A DNA stretch of 60,042 bases from Sulfuricellaceae bacterium (GCA_030690895.1 JAUYFQ010000022.1:1-60042); one strand, 5' to 3'; shown: positions 8,050 through 16,621, counted from the stretch's first letter. Program-made: numbers and translations. The notes: generated by a model not told the origin, from the letters alone.

Positions 8050-8883
8050 TCAAGCGATACCTGCCCCCGGTGTCAGAAGGCCGTAACGTTCCATCCGAAC
8101 CTGGATGAATCGCCGGTGAACGCCGAAGCGTTTTGCCAAGGCCTTCTGCAGACACTCCATATCGAAGAAGCCAATGTCACCATCGGCGGTCAGCCGCATC
8201 GTGGTGCCGGGCAACTCCGGATCGAGAGACGGGCTACGGTGGATCGTCACACCGTGCTTCGGTGCCAGTGCTTCAACCGCGCGGTACAAATGCTGTCGCG
8301 GAACAAGCAATGAGCCCATGAATTCATTGGCACGCAGCTCGGCAAAATGGACATTGCGCTCAAGCTCGCTGTTACGCACTGCGCTCGACTCTGGCTGTTT
8401 TGCCAAGTGCTCGGCGTCACGAGTCTCGGTTCGGTAGGCCTTGCGTGCCAGCTCCGAAGGGTCGTCAAACAGGCCGGGGCCCTGAGCAGCGGCAGCAATC
8501 CAGCTCGGCGCATCAAAAATAGCGTGGCCAAGCTCGTGGGCAAAGGTACTGAGCACCAGCTCCTCGGATGCCGTATCGCTGACAGGCGAGACGGACAGCA
8601 TGGTGGCATCCGGTGATGCCTCGGGATCAAACTCGCAAACACCCAGTACCGGATTTCCCTGCTCGTCGCTGACGGCGTGCTCGGTGTCGACCCACAAGTC
8701 GAACTGGATGCCATTGATTTTCAGGCTACTGATGTCGCGCAACACTGACAGCGAGATGGCGTCGGTGTTGGCATCAACCAGTTGCTGGCGAGCCAGCACG
8801 GCAATGCCTTCGACTTCAGAATGTTTGATGTAGCGAGGGAGTTTCCGGTCACAGCACCGGTAGGCGAGAGTTAACTCCGGCAT
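8050..8883 (-). CDS. ImmA/IrrE-family zinc metallopeptidase
   Basis: A 277-residue protein with the zinc motif HELGH (STFAHELGHAIFDAP, about residues 116-120) and the downstream conserved glutamate segment ELRANEFMGSLLVPRQHL, as in ImmA/IrrE proteases. These cleave a cognate XRE repressor or act as DNA-damage or phage-infection sensors. Its ATG directly abuts the stop of the XRE gene, the classical ImmR-ImmA arrangement. The C-terminal part contains a recognition-helix-like LAKRFGVHRRFIQVRM. It is probably the switch of this operon. Confidence 0.85.
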   Translation of the reverse strand: MPELTLAYRCCDRKLPRYIKHSEVEGIAVLARQQLVDANTDAISLSVLRDISSLKINGIQFDLWVDTEHAVSDEQGNPVLGVCEFDPEASPDATMLSVSPVSDTASEELVLSTFAHELGHAIFDAPSWIAAAAQGPGLFDDPSELARKAYRTETRDAEHLAKQPESSAVRNSELERNVHFAELRANEFMGSLLVPRQHLYRAVEALAPKHGVTIHRSPSLDPELPGTTMRLTADGDIGFFDMECLQKALAKRFGVHRRFIQVRMERYGLLTPGAGIA

Positions 8884-9162
8884 TCATTTCTCTCCCGTCG
8901 CGCGTTTGCGATACATCCGAACAATATCGCCCACGTCCTCTCGCATGTCCGGCGGGAGGCGACTGGCTTCGATGAACGCCTCATCGGGGTTCTCACCAAG
9001 AATCTCTGCGGCTCTGCGGATCAGTTCGTCCTTGGGCGGCTTTTCCATCTCGCGCTCAATACGCGACCAATAGGCCGGTGAGATCTCGAGTTGGCGCGCA
9101 AAGTCATTCATCGCGATGCCCTTCGCGTCTCGTTTTTGCCTGATGTAGGTACCGAAACCCAT
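8884..9162 (-). CDS. XRE-family repressor paired with ImmA-type protease
   Basis: A 92-residue protein with an N-terminal HTH (GTYIRQKRDAKGIAMNDFAR, then ISPAYWSRIERE) and a short helical C-terminus. XRE repressors in ImmR-type pairs bind their own promoter and are inactivated by the neighbouring metallopeptidase. It heads a four-gene minus-strand operon (9162 to 5622). An inverted repeat lies 18 bases upstream of the start. Small size leaves no room for a ligand domain, so control probably comes from proteolysis or partner binding. Confidence 0.85.
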   Translation of the reverse strand: MGFGTYIRQKRDAKGIAMNDFARQLEISPAYWSRIEREMEKPPKDELIRRAAEILGENPDEAFIEASRLPPDMREDVGDIVRMYRKRATGEK

Positions 9163-9179
9163 AATGTGACCCAGTTGCG

Positions 9180-9202
9180 TGATTGGTTAATTTACGCAAT
9201 CA
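9180..9202. promoter_or_regulatory. Candidate operator of the XRE repressor
   Basis: TGATTG and CAATCA form an inverted repeat with an 11-base AT-rich spacer, 18 bases upstream of the repressor start. The spacer word AATTTACG recurs at about 9246, giving a second possible half-site in the same intergenic region. Assignment rests on position and symmetry. Confidence 0.45.
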
Positions 9203-9356
9203 TAACGACAGCAATCGCAGCCGTCAACTGTTTTGTTAACGCGCAATTTACGAACTGCGGCGACCGCAAGAAATGACCGCCGATTGCTCTCCTTTGCCAT
9301 CCGCTTCGGAAGATCGGATAGATCATTTGTGACAGTTGCTATTCCCCGGAGCCGTC

Positions 9357-9551
9357 ATGAACAACATCGAACTCAATCCCCCATCCGAGATGTCGGCCAG
9401 CGCCCGCGCTGCCGAGATCACGACCATCCTTGCGGCCGCCATCGTTCGCACCCAGCTTGCGCAGGCCGCCAAACAGAGAGAAGTTGACCTTGGCTTACTG
9501 CCCGACCAGCGCGTTCATACAACCCCTTATCAAGAAAAGAGGTTGTCATGA
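9357..9551 (+). CDS. Small protein at the head of recombinase cassette 1
   Basis: A 64-residue frame starting MNNIELNPPSEMSASARAAE, with GGAG upstream, a helical alanine-rich centre and a polar tail ending VHTTPYQEKRLS. Its stop overlaps the next start (ATGA), so it would be coupled to the DUF2924 gene. Function unknown. A caution: its last third coincides with a 35-base sequence that also occurs in two non-coding places of the island, so part of the conservation may be regulatory rather than coding. Confidence 0.5.
   Translation: MNNIELNPPSEMSASARAAEITTILAAAIVRTQLAQAAKQREVDLGLLPDQRVHTTPYQEKRLS
9484..9518 (+). promoter_or_regulatory. Island motif copy 1, upstream of DUF2924 gene of cassette 1
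   Basis: CTTGGCTT (9489-9496), 10 bases, then CAGCGCGTTCAT (9507-9518), preceded by TTGAC. The same arrangement with identical spacing occurs at 25270-25304 and 31230-31263. Here it ends 29 bases before the ATG at 9548. A bracket ACAACC...GGTTGT follows before the start. It could be a promoter, a regulator site or a leader element; no standard -10 box is seen at the expected place. Confidence 0.5.
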
Positions 9552-9997
9552 ACGAAAAACAAGCATCCGTCGCCGCGCGCATCTCCGAGCTGTCGTGCCT
9601 GCCGATGGCCGAGCTCTGGACACTTTGGGATCGGTATTTCACCCGCCGCCCGCCATATCCGAACCGCACCCACGTTGAATCCCGCGTCGCTTACAAACTA
9701 CAGGAGGATGCATTCGGTGGTCTCGCGGTCGCCACGCGCCAGCGGCTGGAGGCCATTGGCGCAAAGCATTCCAAGATCAAACAGCGCGCCAAACCTCGTG
9801 AGTTCAATTTCGCGCCGGGCACGGTGTTGCTGCGCGAATGGGGCGAGCGGGAACACAAGGTCACGGTGTCTGCCACCGGCCAGTTTGAGTACGAAGGTCG
9901 CCCCTTCAAGAGTCTGACCGCCGTGGCGCGGTACATCACCGGCGCGCGCTGGTCTGGGCCCTTGTTCTTTGGCTTGGCGCAAGGAGGTGCGAAATGA
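9548..9997 (+). CDS. DUF2924 protein of recombinase cassette 1
   Basis: A 149-residue basic protein: MAELWTLWDRYFTRRPPYPN opening block, NRTHVESRVAYKLQE, KPREFNFAPGTVLLREWGER, and the C-terminal SLTAVARYITGARWSGPLFFGL block typical of DUF2924. Members sit almost always directly before a large serine recombinase, as here (ATGA overlap with the recombinase start). A role as recombination accessory or directionality factor is inferred from this linkage, not shown. A paralogue lies at 31548-32018. Confidence 0.85.
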   Translation: MNEKQASVAARISELSCLPMAELWTLWDRYFTRRPPYPNRTHVESRVAYKLQEDAFGGLAVATRQRLEAIGAKHSKIKQRAKPREFNFAPGTVLLREWGEREHKVTVSATGQFEYEGRPFKSLTAVARYITGARWSGPLFFGLAQGGAK

Positions 9998-11382
9998 ACG
10001 AGCCATTGCAAATCGCATCCAGCAAGCCGCGTAAACGCTGTGCCGTCTACTGCCGGGTGTCATCGGATGAACGACTGGATCAGGAATTCAACTCCATCGA
10101 TGCTCAGCGGGAGGCGGGCCACGCCTACGTCGCCAGCCAGCGAGCCGAGGGTTGGATTCCGGTGGCCGACGACTACGACGACCCTGGATTTTCCGGTGGC
10201 AACACGGATCGCCCCGGGCTGAAACGCTTACTGGCCGATATCCAGCGCGGTCTTGTCGACATCGTCGTGGTCTACAAAATCGACCGCCTCACGCGAAGCC
10301 TTGCCGACTTCTCCAAGATGGTCGAGGTGTTCGAGCGTCACGGCGTCTCCTTCGTGTCGGTCACCCAGCAGTTCAACACCACCACCTCGATGGGGCGGCT
10401 GATGCTGAACGTGCTGCTGTCCTTCGCCCAGTTCGAGCGGGAGGTCACTGGCGAGCGCATCCGGGACAAAATCGCGGCGGCCAAGCGCAAGGGGATGTGG
10501 ATGGGTGGCGTGCCGACGCTGGGCTACAACGTCGAGAATCGTTTGCTGGTCATCAACGAAACCGAGGCGGCGGTGGTACGCCGTATTTTTGAGCAGATGC
10601 TGACCATCGGCTCGCCGACACAGATTGCCGCCAACCTGACCGCCGAGGGCATCACGACCAAGGCATGGACGACGCAAGATGGCCAGATCCGCAACGGAAC
10701 GCAGATCGACAAAAAGTACCTGCACAAGTTGCTGCGCAATCGCATCTTCCTTGGCGAGATTTCGCACAAGGGGAAGTGGTTCCCCGGCGTACACGCAGCC
10801 ATCATTGAACCGGCTCTGTGGGATCGCGTTCACGAGGTGCTGGCCAAGGACTCGCACAGCCGCTCGGTGGAAACCAAAATCCGGTCACGCACCGACGCGC
10901 TGCTGCGCGGCCTGCTTTACGCGCCGTCTGGCGAGCGGATGTACCCGACCTACTCGCGCAAGAACGGGCGCAAGTACCACTACTACGTATCCAAGTCGGA
11001 GAGCCGCTTTGGCGCACCGGGCAAGACTTACGAGCGCCTGCCTGCTCCCGAGATCGAGGCGGCGGTGATCGCGCAGATCCGCACCGTGCTGACCAGTCCA
11101 GAGTCCATTGCATCGGTGGTGCGCTTCATCCAGCGCAATGGTGCCCAGATTGACGAGGCGACCACGGTGATGGCGATGGGACGCCTGAACGACGTCTGGG
11201 AGCAACTGTTTCCGGCCGAGCGCCATCGCATTGCGAATCTGATGATCGAGCGCATCGACCTTGTCCACACCGGAGAGGTTCAGGGCATCAAGGTGAAGTG
11301 GCGGGAGATTGGCTGGAACGCCCTGATCGAAGAATTCGCGCCGAGCGGCATTGGTGCGGAAATGCTGGAGGTTGAGGCCTGA
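9994..11382 (+). CDS. Large serine recombinase of cassette 1
   Basis: A 462-residue protein with a resolvase catalytic domain (AVYCRVSSDE, nucleophile Ser23; YKIDRLTRS; LMLNVLLSFAQFEREVTGER), followed by the recombinase domain (MWMGGVPTLGYNVENRLLVI, EAAVVRRIFEQM) and a C-terminal DNA-binding part. The usual zinc-ribbon cysteines are absent in the middle region (LLRGLLYAPSGERMYPTYSR), as in related proteobacterial enzymes. It should catalyse integration and excision at att sites. Start and stop overlap both neighbours (ATGA, TGATG). The paralogue at 32015-33355 is closely similar throughout. Confidence 0.93.
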   Translation: MNEPLQIASSKPRKRCAVYCRVSSDERLDQEFNSIDAQREAGHAYVASQRAEGWIPVADDYDDPGFSGGNTDRPGLKRLLADIQRGLVDIVVVYKIDRLTRSLADFSKMVEVFERHGVSFVSVTQQFNTTTSMGRLMLNVLLSFAQFEREVTGERIRDKIAAAKRKGMWMGGVPTLGYNVENRLLVINETEAAVVRRIFEQMLTIGSPTQIAANLTAEGITTKAWTTQDGQIRNGTQIDKKYLHKLLRNRIFLGEISHKGKWFPGVHAAIIEPALWDRVHEVLAKDSHSRSVETKIRSRTDALLRGLLYAPSGERMYPTYSRKNGRKYHYYVSKSESRFGAPGKTYERLPAPEIEAAVIAQIRTVLTSPESIASVVRFIQRNGAQIDEATTVMAMGRLNDVWEQLFPAERHRIANLMIERIDLVHTGEVQGIKVKWREIGWNALIEEFAPSGIGAEMLEVEA

Positions 11383-11753
11383 TGGACGACTCACTGGAAA
11401 CCTTCGTCCCGTTGGCGTTTCGTCGCCGAGGGGCACGGCGAGTGGTCACAGACGACCGGCACTTCCACGACGTCACGCTGCTCGACGGACTGGCTCGGGG
11501 TTTCTACTGGCAGCACTTGATCGACACCGGCGCGATGCGCAGCGGCACTGAGATTGCGTGTGCAGAGGGGCTGCATTGCTCGGTCGTGAATGAATTCCTG
11601 CGCATGACCTTGCTCGCGCCCGACATCATCGAGCGCTTGATGACGGGCAGGCAGCCGCGCCGAATGAACCTGATCTGGTTCCAGCGAAATCCGGTGCCTG
11701 TGAATTGGGTGGCTCAACGCCAGATCGTGCAACGCTTTGAGGAGGATGTATGA
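11382..11753 (+). CDS. Recombinase-associated HTH protein 1 of cassette 1
   Basis: A 123-residue protein with the block LARGFYWQHLIDTGAMRSGT, EIACAEGLHCSVVNEFLRM, LLAPDIIERLMTGRQP. In many proteobacterial large serine recombinases an equivalent ParB-like HTH block forms the C-terminal end of the recombinase; here it is a separate protein made from the next gene (TGATG overlap). It probably binds att DNA or modulates the recombinase. The following gene and that at 33352-33822 are paralogues. Confidence 0.65.
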   Translation: MDDSLETFVPLAFRRRGARRVVTDDRHFHDVTLLDGLARGFYWQHLIDTGAMRSGTEIACAEGLHCSVVNEFLRMTLLAPDIIERLMTGRQPRRMNLIWFQRNPVPVNWVAQRQIVQRFEEDV

Positions 11754-12223
11754 GCAAGAAGCACCGGGGTCGGTACCAGGGTGACGCGGTCACCTACCAA
11801 TTGCCATCACCCGCAGGCGGCGTCCAGTTGGAGACTTTCGTGCCGTGGACGCTGGTCAAACGAGGGTTGAAAAAGCAGATCATCACGCCGCTGGACGCGC
11901 CGCAGGAATTCATGGAGGAGGCGTGCCGGGAACGGCGGGCCCGCGAGTTGGCGCAAGACACCGCACTGGTACGCGCCCTCGGGCTGGCCTATCACTGGCA
12001 GCGGTTGCTGGACGAGCAGCGCGTGGGGTCGGTGGCCGAGATCGCGGCGGCCGAGGAAATCAACGTGACGCAGGTGCGCCGCCTGATGCGGCTGACCTTG
12101 CTGGCCCCGGCGGTCGTTGAGCAGTTGGTTGGTACGTCGGAAACGGCGCTGGAACAATTGATGCGCTGCCCGTGGCCCACCGCGTGGAAAGACCAGATCA
12201 GGGTACTCGCGCCGCCGGCGTGA
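11750..12223 (+). CDS. Recombinase-associated HTH protein 2 of cassette 1
   Basis: A 157-residue protein sharing with its neighbour LAYHWQRLLDEQRVGSVAE, IAAAEEINVTQVRRLMRLT and LLAPAVVEQLV, with an added N-terminal part (VQLETFVPWTLVKRGLKKQI) and a shortened C-terminus. Start overlaps the previous stop (ATGA). Cassette 2 has only one gene of this type. The two together may bind different half-sites. A terminator follows 22 bases after the stop. Confidence 0.65.
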   Translation: MSKKHRGRYQGDAVTYQLPSPAGGVQLETFVPWTLVKRGLKKQIITPLDAPQEFMEEACRERRARELAQDTALVRALGLAYHWQRLLDEQRVGSVAEIAAAEEINVTQVRRLMRLTLLAPAVVEQLVGTSETALEQLMRCPWPTAWKDQIRVLAPPA

Positions 12224-12245
12224 ACCGACACCCTTGTGCCAGCAG

Positions 12246-12266
12246 CCGCCTCCAGGCGGTTTTTTT
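12246..12266 (+). terminator. Intrinsic terminator of recombinase cassette 1
   Basis: CCGCC-TCCA-GGCGG stem followed by seven T, 22 bases after the last stop codon of the cassette. Confidence 0.85.
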
Positions 12267-12489
12267 ACGCCTTCTTGGTTCTCAGTCGCCGCCGGTACAG
12301 CAGTTGCCATTCACAACCTACACACCGCAAACCCGCATGAATACTGGATACGGGGTCGAAAGCGCTCGCGAGGCAAACAGAGAAAACAGCGAGGAGAGAG
12401 ACTGGAAAAGTGCAGGAATTGGCGCGGTCGTGGGTGTGCCGCGCGCGAGGCAATGACCCGGAACCGCGCCAACACTGGCGCTCCGGGCA

Positions 12490-12521
12490 AAAAAAATCCC
12501 AACCGATAAGGGTTGGGATTT
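12490..12521 (-). terminator. Hairpin terminator beside the internal att-like site
   Basis: On the minus strand AAATCCCAACC, loop of six, GGTTGGGATTT and a run of T. It is in the position and distance from TGGTGG that the ssrA terminator has at 34046-34072, but no RNA gene remains next to it. It may serve the minus-strand helicase operon (stop at 12617). Confidence 0.7.
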
Positions 12522-12541
12522 CAAATTATGGTGGCGTGTGG
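12522..12541. other. Candidate internal att junction between units A and B
   Basis: CAAATTATGGTGGCGTGTGG follows a perfect hairpin, matching CAATTTGGTGGAGGCGGC at the ssrA 3' end (34073-34090) in order and spacing. TGGTGG equals the complement of a tRNA-like CCACCA end. There is no T-loop or stem behind it, so it is not a tRNA gene. Identity of the crossover bases cannot be told from one sequence. Confidence 0.45.
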
Positions 12542-12616
12542 CTGACCAATCGTTTTGTGGACTCCCAAGATTAAACGCAATGGCGCGGGATTGTGAGGAA
12601 CGGCGAGGGTTTCGCG

Positions 12617-14992
12617 TCAATTTGCATCCTTTTCTTCCGCCATCCGGTAGCCCATCGCCCGGTATCCGCGCTGGCGTTTTTCCCACATCCGTAGCAGCGC
12701 CGGGTGACCGGTATCGACGAAATCGATGATGCGCACGTCGATCTTTGTGGCGTGTTCGCGGTGCAGGCGGCCTGCGTATTGCTGCAACGTCCCCTTCCAC
12801 GAAACCGGCATTGCCAGCACCAAAGTGTCGAGCGGCGGATGGTCGAATCCTTCGCCAACCAGTTTGCCGGTTGCCAATAGAACGCGCGGTGCATCGGGTG
12901 GCAGCGCGTTGAGTTCTGCGATCAGGGTGGCACGCTGCTTCTTGGCTATCCGCCCGTGCAGGACAAACAACGATGGCACCTTGTCGCCCAAGGCGGTTTG
13001 AATGGCATCAAGATGTTCGGTGCGCTCCGTCAGCACCAGCACCTTGCGGCCCTGGCCATAGGCGTTGATGACCTCGGCGGCAATCGCGTCGGTCCGGGCT
13101 TGATCAATGGCAAGGTGCCGGAATACATCTTGAATCCCGGCTTCCTGCGGCAAGTCAATCCGCGAGTGCAAGGTGCACGGCGTGACCGCCAGATCGTGCG
13201 GCGCACCCGTGGGCTTGGCGGCAGTGTGGCGAGTTGGCCCGCATTGCATGAAAATTATCGGCTGCTGTCCATCGCGGCGAATCGGCGTGGCCGTCAGGCC
13301 GAGCACGTATTTGGCTTTGGCCTGCTTCAGAATCGCATCGAAGGATGCCGCGCCGACGTGATGGCATTCGTCCACGACCACGTGGCCGTAGTTTTCGACC
13401 AGCGGATTCACTTCACCCTGACGCGACAGCGACTGCATCACCGCGATGTCGATTTTGCCTGTCGGCTTGGCCTTGCCGCCACCGATGGTGCCGACCACTC
13501 CCTTGCCAACGCCCAGGAATGATTGCAGGCGTTCTTGCCACTGCTTGAGCAGTTCGGTTCGATGCACCAGCACCAACGTGTTCACACCACGGCGTGCAAT
13601 CATCGCGGCGGCCGTAACCGTTTTGCCAAAAGCAGTCGGCGCGCACAGAACGCCTGCATCGTGATGCAGCATGGCCTCCACGGCGAACTCTTGATCCAGC
13701 CGCAAAGTACCGGCAAAAACGACGTCCAGCGGCGACCCTGCGTATCGTTCGTCGATCAGCTCGCAGCCAATGCCATTGTCACGAAGGAGTTCCAGCGCGG
13801 CATCCAGACAGCCGCGCGGAAGCGCGATGTGATTGGGGTAATTCTCGGCGCAGCCGATTACGCGCGGTTCATCCCACACCGAGAAGCGCATCGCCTGCTT
13901 TTTGTAAAACTCCGGATTCTGGAAGGCCGCCAGACGAATTAGCCGGTTGGCTAGTGACTGCGGGAGTTGCGCCTTCTCAAAATAGATCAGGTTGGCCAGC
14001 GTTACCGTGAGTGACTTCGGCATTGCACCGACCAGCTTCTTGCTGACGGCTGCGGATCGTTTCCACGGTTCTTTTTGATCTTCCTCGTCGATGAAGGTTA
14101 CATCGAGCGGGTGCGTGTTGCCCGTTGCTCGCAGAATAGTGGGCTCAATATCGTGCGCTGGCATCGGCACAACGGCGGCCAGAAAGGCCCACTGATCTCG
14201 GTACGGTCGCAGGTCAGCATCGACGAACACACTAAACCCCTTCTCACGCGGATGCTTCTGCAGTGGCAGCGCGATCAGGTTGCCAAAACCGCCCTTGGGC
14301 ATCGAATCCTGATTGGGGAACAGCCGATCATAGGATTCGAGTTTGAGTTGGCGAGTCCGGGCACAGGTGTGGCTGATGATGGCTGTGCCGAGTCGGCGCG
14401 CATCGCGAGCCGATACGCTGCCGGAGAAGAAAACCCACGCGTGTGCACCGTTGCCGGAACGTGATATTTCAAGGGCGACCGGCACGCCCAACTCGTGACA
14501 CGACTGGTAAAACGCCTTGGCATCCTCGCGCCATTCCGCCTCATCGAAATCAGCGGCGAGAAAATGGCAGCTGTCATCGGCCAGCAGTGGATAGACGCCA
14601 ATGGTGCGTTTGCCAGCGAGGTGCTCGTAGATGACCGTATCCGACAAGGGGATCAGCAAACGGTTATTGCATTCCCCGCATTTGATGCGTGGCTTTTCGC
14701 AAACACCGGCCAGCCACTCATTGCCGCAGGCCGGGGCGTAGCCGGATTTGCCGGTTGTTTTGCTTTCCCAGCGGATTGGGTAGACGTCGATGCGGCCTCG
14801 AAACAACCGACGAAATATCGACATTTTTTCGGCGGTGGAAAAACGGGATGATTCTGGCTCCGTGGCGGGCGGCGCTGGTTCAGGCGGGATTGGCTCGGGT
14901 GGCAAACGCCATTCGATACCGTGACCGTCCAGCAGCGCGATCAGGCGCGCGTTTTCGCCTTGCAGCGCGGCCAACTGATCGCGTTCACTCAT
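12617..14992 (-). CDS. TOTE-type archaeo-eukaryotic primase fused to SF2 helicase
   Basis: A 791-residue protein. Residues 1-50 are a coiled coil plus a proline linker. About 55-290 is a primase-like domain: zinc-type cysteines C89, C98, C105, C108, a DFD at 148-150 and SRSGNGAHAWVFF at 178-190, as in the AEP domain of TOTE conflict systems. About 420-790 is a DEAD-like helicase: Walker A APTAFGKT at 451-458, DECHH at 541-545, and the C-terminal QQYAGRLHRE motif VI. ATG 14992 overlaps the preceding stop (ATGAGTGA); earlier in-frame starts lie inside that gene. It is the last gene of the long defence operon. A conflict role with nucleic-acid synthesis or unwinding is inferred from the family. 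Confidence 0.85.
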   Translation of the reverse strand: MSERDQLAALQGENARLIALLDGHGIEWRLPPEPIPPEPAPPATEPESSRFSTAEKMSIFRRLFRGRIDVYPIRWESKTTGKSGYAPACGNEWLAGVCEKPRIKCGECNNRLLIPLSDTVIYEHLAGKRTIGVYPLLADDSCHFLAADFDEAEWREDAKAFYQSCHELGVPVALEISRSGNGAHAWVFFSGSVSARDARRLGTAIISHTCARTRQLKLESYDRLFPNQDSMPKGGFGNLIALPLQKHPREKGFSVFVDADLRPYRDQWAFLAAVVPMPAHDIEPTILRATGNTHPLDVTFIDEEDQKEPWKRSAAVSKKLVGAMPKSLTVTLANLIYFEKAQLPQSLANRLIRLAAFQNPEFYKKQAMRFSVWDEPRVIGCAENYPNHIALPRGCLDAALELLRDNGIGCELIDERYAGSPLDVVFAGTLRLDQEFAVEAMLHHDAGVLCAPTAFGKTVTAAAMIARRGVNTLVLVHRTELLKQWQERLQSFLGVGKGVVGTIGGGKAKPTGKIDIAVMQSLSRQGEVNPLVENYGHVVVDECHHVGAASFDAILKQAKAKYVLGLTATPIRRDGQQPIIFMQCGPTRHTAAKPTGAPHDLAVTPCTLHSRIDLPQEAGIQDVFRHLAIDQARTDAIAAEVINAYGQGRKVLVLTERTEHLDAIQTALGDKVPSLFVLHGRIAKKQRATLIAELNALPPDAPRVLLATGKLVGEGFDHPPLDTLVLAMPVSWKGTLQQYAGRLHREHATKIDVRIIDFVDTGHPALLRMWEKRQRGYRAMGYRMAEEKDAN

Positions 14993-15530
14993 CGGCCCCG
15001 TACTCGGCAAGCAAGTCGTCCATCTCATCACCCACGCCATAGCCGAAGTTGTGGCAGGTGCTGCGCACGGCGTCCAGCCTGTCCCACAACGGCTGGCGTT
15101 GCGCGTCGGCCAAACTGGCGATGGTTATTAAAGCCTGCTCGAACATCCGCACCAGCGCGTCGAAGTAGCCCTCATCCTGCAGCCCGACATCATTGCTGAA
15201 GCCCGCTGCCCGTTCGCAATAAAACACCATCAGCTCGGCCAGACCTTCCGCTTGGCCGATGGCCTTTTTGTAATCGGCGATCGGCTTTTTGGCCTTGGCG
15301 ACCGAGGTGTCCTGATTCTTGAACACATCGGGCCATAGCCAGCGGTCGATGGTGACCTTGTACGGTTTGAGCACGTCGTCGCCCAGACTGAGGCGCGCGT
15401 GCAGAAAGGCTTGGTTATCCTTGTTGGCCGCGTACAGGTCTTGCAGCAGCCCGAGCAAACCTGCGCGATCAAAGTCAACGAGCTTGGTCTTGACGTCGCT
15501 CCAACTGGGCGTACTCTTCTTCGTGGCCAT
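14985..15530 (-). CDS. Unknown helical protein coupled to the primase-helicase
   Basis: A 181-residue acidic, helical protein (DVKTKLVDFDRAGLLGLLQD, later AGFSNDVGLQDEGYFDALVR, ending MDDLLAEYGADE). No catalytic motif is visible; it faintly resembles DUF6155-like proteins, which I hold weakly. Its stop overlaps the start of the primase-helicase, and it begins five bases after the RhuM stop, so the three are likely made in fixed proportion. It may be a partner or inhibitor of the helicase. Confidence 0.6.
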   Translation of the reverse strand: MATKKSTPSWSDVKTKLVDFDRAGLLGLLQDLYAANKDNQAFLHARLSLGDDVLKPYKVTIDRWLWPDVFKNQDTSVAKAKKPIADYKKAIGQAEGLAELMVFYCERAAGFSNDVGLQDEGYFDALVRMFEQALITIASLADAQRQPLWDRLDAVRSTCHNFGYGVGDEMDDLLAEYGADE

Positions 15531-15535
15531 CTCAG

Positions 15536-16621
15536 CTATTCCTCGTCGATGTCGGGTTGGCTGCCAGACTCGATCTGCTTAACCAAACGGTCGAAATCGC
15601 TTTCAAATAAACGATCCTGCACGATCCGGTACTTCTCGAACTCGCTTTCAGCATGAGCCTTGGCGATTTCTGCAGACACCTTGCCTGCATCCTGCAGAAT
15701 GTCTCGATCCCAGAGTTTCAGGAAGCCGCCCAAGCGATCCTCCCAATCCTGCATGGTCATGGGGATGCGGCGCATGGCCTGCAGTTCAGCCATATCCAGA
15801 TAGGCCGACACGATCCGCTGCATCTGCGCCATCTCGAACTCCGCGAGGTAGTTCTTGGCAATCGTTACGTCGTATTTGTGGACCTTGCCGTGGGGCGCGC
15901 CTTCCCAACCGGTCAGTCCCATGTTTTCTTGTCTGTGATCCGCCCGGCTCACGATCACCTCAGCTGCCGTCTGGCCGTGAATGGCGTAATGCAGCTTGTT
16001 TTGAACCGCCGCAAAAAAGCGTTTGGTCGCCGTTGCCGACGTGTCGTAGTCCAGCGAGGTGGCGTAAATGTCGGTGATCTTCTGGTAAAACTTGCGCTCA
16101 GAGAGCCGGATTTCCCGGATCTTCTCCAGCTGCCGTTCGAAGAAATTATCCGTCAGGACGCTGCCGCCGCTCTTCAGGCGCTCCCCATCCATGACCCACC
16201 CCTGAATCGTGTAATCCTTGACGATCTGGTTGGCCCATTTGCGAAACTGCACCGCGCGTTCGTTTTCGATCTTGAAGCCGACGGCAATGATGGCCTGCAA
16301 GCTGTAGTGATCCACCTTGCGCTGAACCTCCCGCTCGCCCTCGGTTTGAACCATTAAGTACTGCTTAACAGTTGCCTCACGCTCCAGCTCGTTGTCAGCA
16401 TAGATGCGCTTCAGATGCTGGCTGACGGCCGGCACCGACACATCGTAGAGCGTGGCCATCATTTTCTGCGTGAGCCAGAGGTTTTCATCTTCGTAGCGCA
16501 TTTCCACGCTGCTTTGCGCATTGCCGGTTGCGGCCACAAAGGTCAGATATTCAGCCGCTGAGGAGCGGACGAGGGAGACCTCGTTTTTCTTGGGAACTTG
16601 GCGTGGTTTATTCTTGCTCAT
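15536..16621 (-). CDS. RhuM-family protein
   Basis: A 361-residue protein with the RhuM signatures VEMRYEDENLWLTQKMMATL, VSVPAVSQHLKRIY, YSLQAIIAVGFKI, FRKWANQIVKDYTIQGWVMD and FFAAVQNKLHYAIHGQTAAE. The N-terminal part is a winged-helix-like DNA-binding domain; the C-terminal part is shared with DinD/RhuM proteins. First named as a Salmonella pathogenicity-island gene, the family is common beside restriction genes, and its biochemical role is not established. It lies 27 bases after mcrC and 5 bases before the next gene. Confidence 0.88.
   Translation of the reverse strand: MSKNKPRQVPKKNEVSLVRSSAAEYLTFVAATGNAQSSVEMRYEDENLWLTQKMMATLYDVSVPAVSQHLKRIYADNELEREATVKQYLMVQTEGEREVQRKVDHYSLQAIIAVGFKIENERAVQFRKWANQIVKDYTIQGWVMDGERLKSGGSVLTDNFFERQLEKIREIRLSERKFYQKITDIYATSLDYDTSATATKRFFAAVQNKLHYAIHGQTAAEVIVSRADHRQENMGLTGWEGAPHGKVHKYDVTIAKNYLAEFEMAQMQRIVSAYLDMAELQAMRRIPMTMQDWEDRLGGFLKLWDRDILQDAGKVSAEIAKAHAESEFEKYRIVQDRLFESDFDRLVKQIESGSQPDIDEE

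Larger units (their letters stand above)
12267..12616. other. Non-coding right end of unit A and left end of unit B
   Basis: No credible gene. The stretch resembles the region between the last cassette 2 gene and ssrA (33823-34078): both contain GGTTCTCAG, then GCAAACAGAGAAAA, then AGAGACTGG, then an A-rich run, a perfect hairpin, CAAATT-like bases and TGGTGG. This shared order suggests the same attachment-site architecture at the end of both units. From 12541 to 12616 there is only the 3' flank of the helicase gene. Confidence 0.5.

Noticed and set aside
12529..12620. Possible tRNA gene ending at TGGTGG
   Set aside because: No T-loop, anticodon stem or acceptor pairing partner can be found behind the CCACCA-like end.
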